A program made the translations under genes and the position numbers. Below are positions 49,928 through 49,940 of a stretch of 49,940 nt of DNA, in pieces. The stretch comes from Stenotrophomonas maltophilia (GTDB lineage: Bacteria > Pseudomonadota > Gammaproteobacteria > Xanthomonadales > Xanthomonadaceae), in assembly GCF_004920835.1 (NCBI RefSeq), contig NZ_QFHO01000032.1, forward strand, positions 1 to 49,940, in the 5' to 3' direction. Every line of letters starts with the position of its first letter. The first letter of the stretch is position 1. Below the pieces are notes generated by a model, which ran no database searches, was not told the DNA's origin, and worked only from the letters and a program-made list of their open reading frames with translations.

Positions 49928-49940
49928 CTGTCTCTTATAC
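49928..49940 (+). other. Likely Tn5/Nextera adapter sequence at the end
   Basis: CTGTCTCTTATAC is identical to the first 13 of 19 bases of the Tn5 mosaic end used in transposase library kits. It is probably untrimmed adapter and not genomic. Confidence 0.85.

Noticed and set aside
49928..49940. Tn5 or IS50 end as a native mobile element
   Set aside because: Only 13 bases at the very end of the contig, with no transposase; adapter carry-over is far more likely.

Overview
The window is ordinary chromosomal DNA from a member of the Stenotrophomonas maltophilia group (Xanthomonadaceae). I infer this from the high GC content, the gammaproteobacterial order ygfB-pepP / zapA-6S RNA-fau, a PPi-type phosphofructokinase close to a proton-pumping pyrophosphatase, many TonB-dependent receptors, and above all the scattered short hairpins beginning with GTAG (SMAG-type REP elements). 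I see no tRNA, rRNA, insertion sequence, prophage or CRISPR array. The window looks like a whole assembly contig: both ends run into one repeat family, and the last 13 bases equal the start of the Tn5/Nextera mosaic end.

Layout. 0.36-5.5 kb: pepP and a YgfB-like gene on the minus strand, then zapA, 6S RNA, fau, an EVE-domain gene, rpiA and a DUF192 lipoprotein on the plus strand. This block is bracketed by two inverted copies of a 117-bp palindromic element. 5.8-12.4 kb: SirB1-like protein, rubredoxin, thiE, hemL, azurin, a HAD hydrolase, argD and a voltage-gated-type K+ channel. 12.5-19.6 kb: two tandem YiiG-type lipoproteins, an SDR enzyme, an orphan lipoprotein, a kinase-like/DUF2867 pair, and a large DedA-PAP2-LssY fusion protein. 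19.7-27.4 kb: LON-domain protein and mpl, a probable small RNA, adk, pfkA, a frameshifted DUF488 gene, an orphan secreted protein and hppA.

27.5-35.7 kb is a heme-iron locus. It holds dedicated tonB-exbD-exbB, a DUF454 membrane protein, heme oxygenase hemO, a DUF2789 protein, a heme-type TonB-dependent receptor with an STN signalling domain, and its FecR anti-sigma and FecI-type sigma factor. A promoter with Fur-like half-sites lies before the sigma gene. 35.7-38.5 kb: orphan secreted protein, ppa, an HDOD protein with a degenerate receiver domain, and a small Cys-rich secreted protein. 38.6-44.9 kb: a second TonB-dependent receptor, an AraC regulator, and a membrane-bound winged-helix/beta-propeller regulator. 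45.1-49.9 kb: a degenerate ion-channel protein, thiC with a TPP riboswitch, and a BCCT transporter.

Themes. Three enzymes that consume or exploit pyrophosphate (PPi-type PFK, H+-PPase, soluble PPase) lie within 14 kb. Two thiamine genes (thiE, thiC) are far apart, and I saw a riboswitch only at thiC. The heme locus holds energy supply, outer-membrane uptake, signalling and heme breakdown, but no inner-membrane heme ABC transporter. The most unusual protein is the DedA-PAP2-LssY fusion, which may couple undecaprenyl-phosphate flipping to lipid phosphate chemistry. Its PAP2 part lacks the usual motif-2 histidine, and its mRNA looks leaderless.
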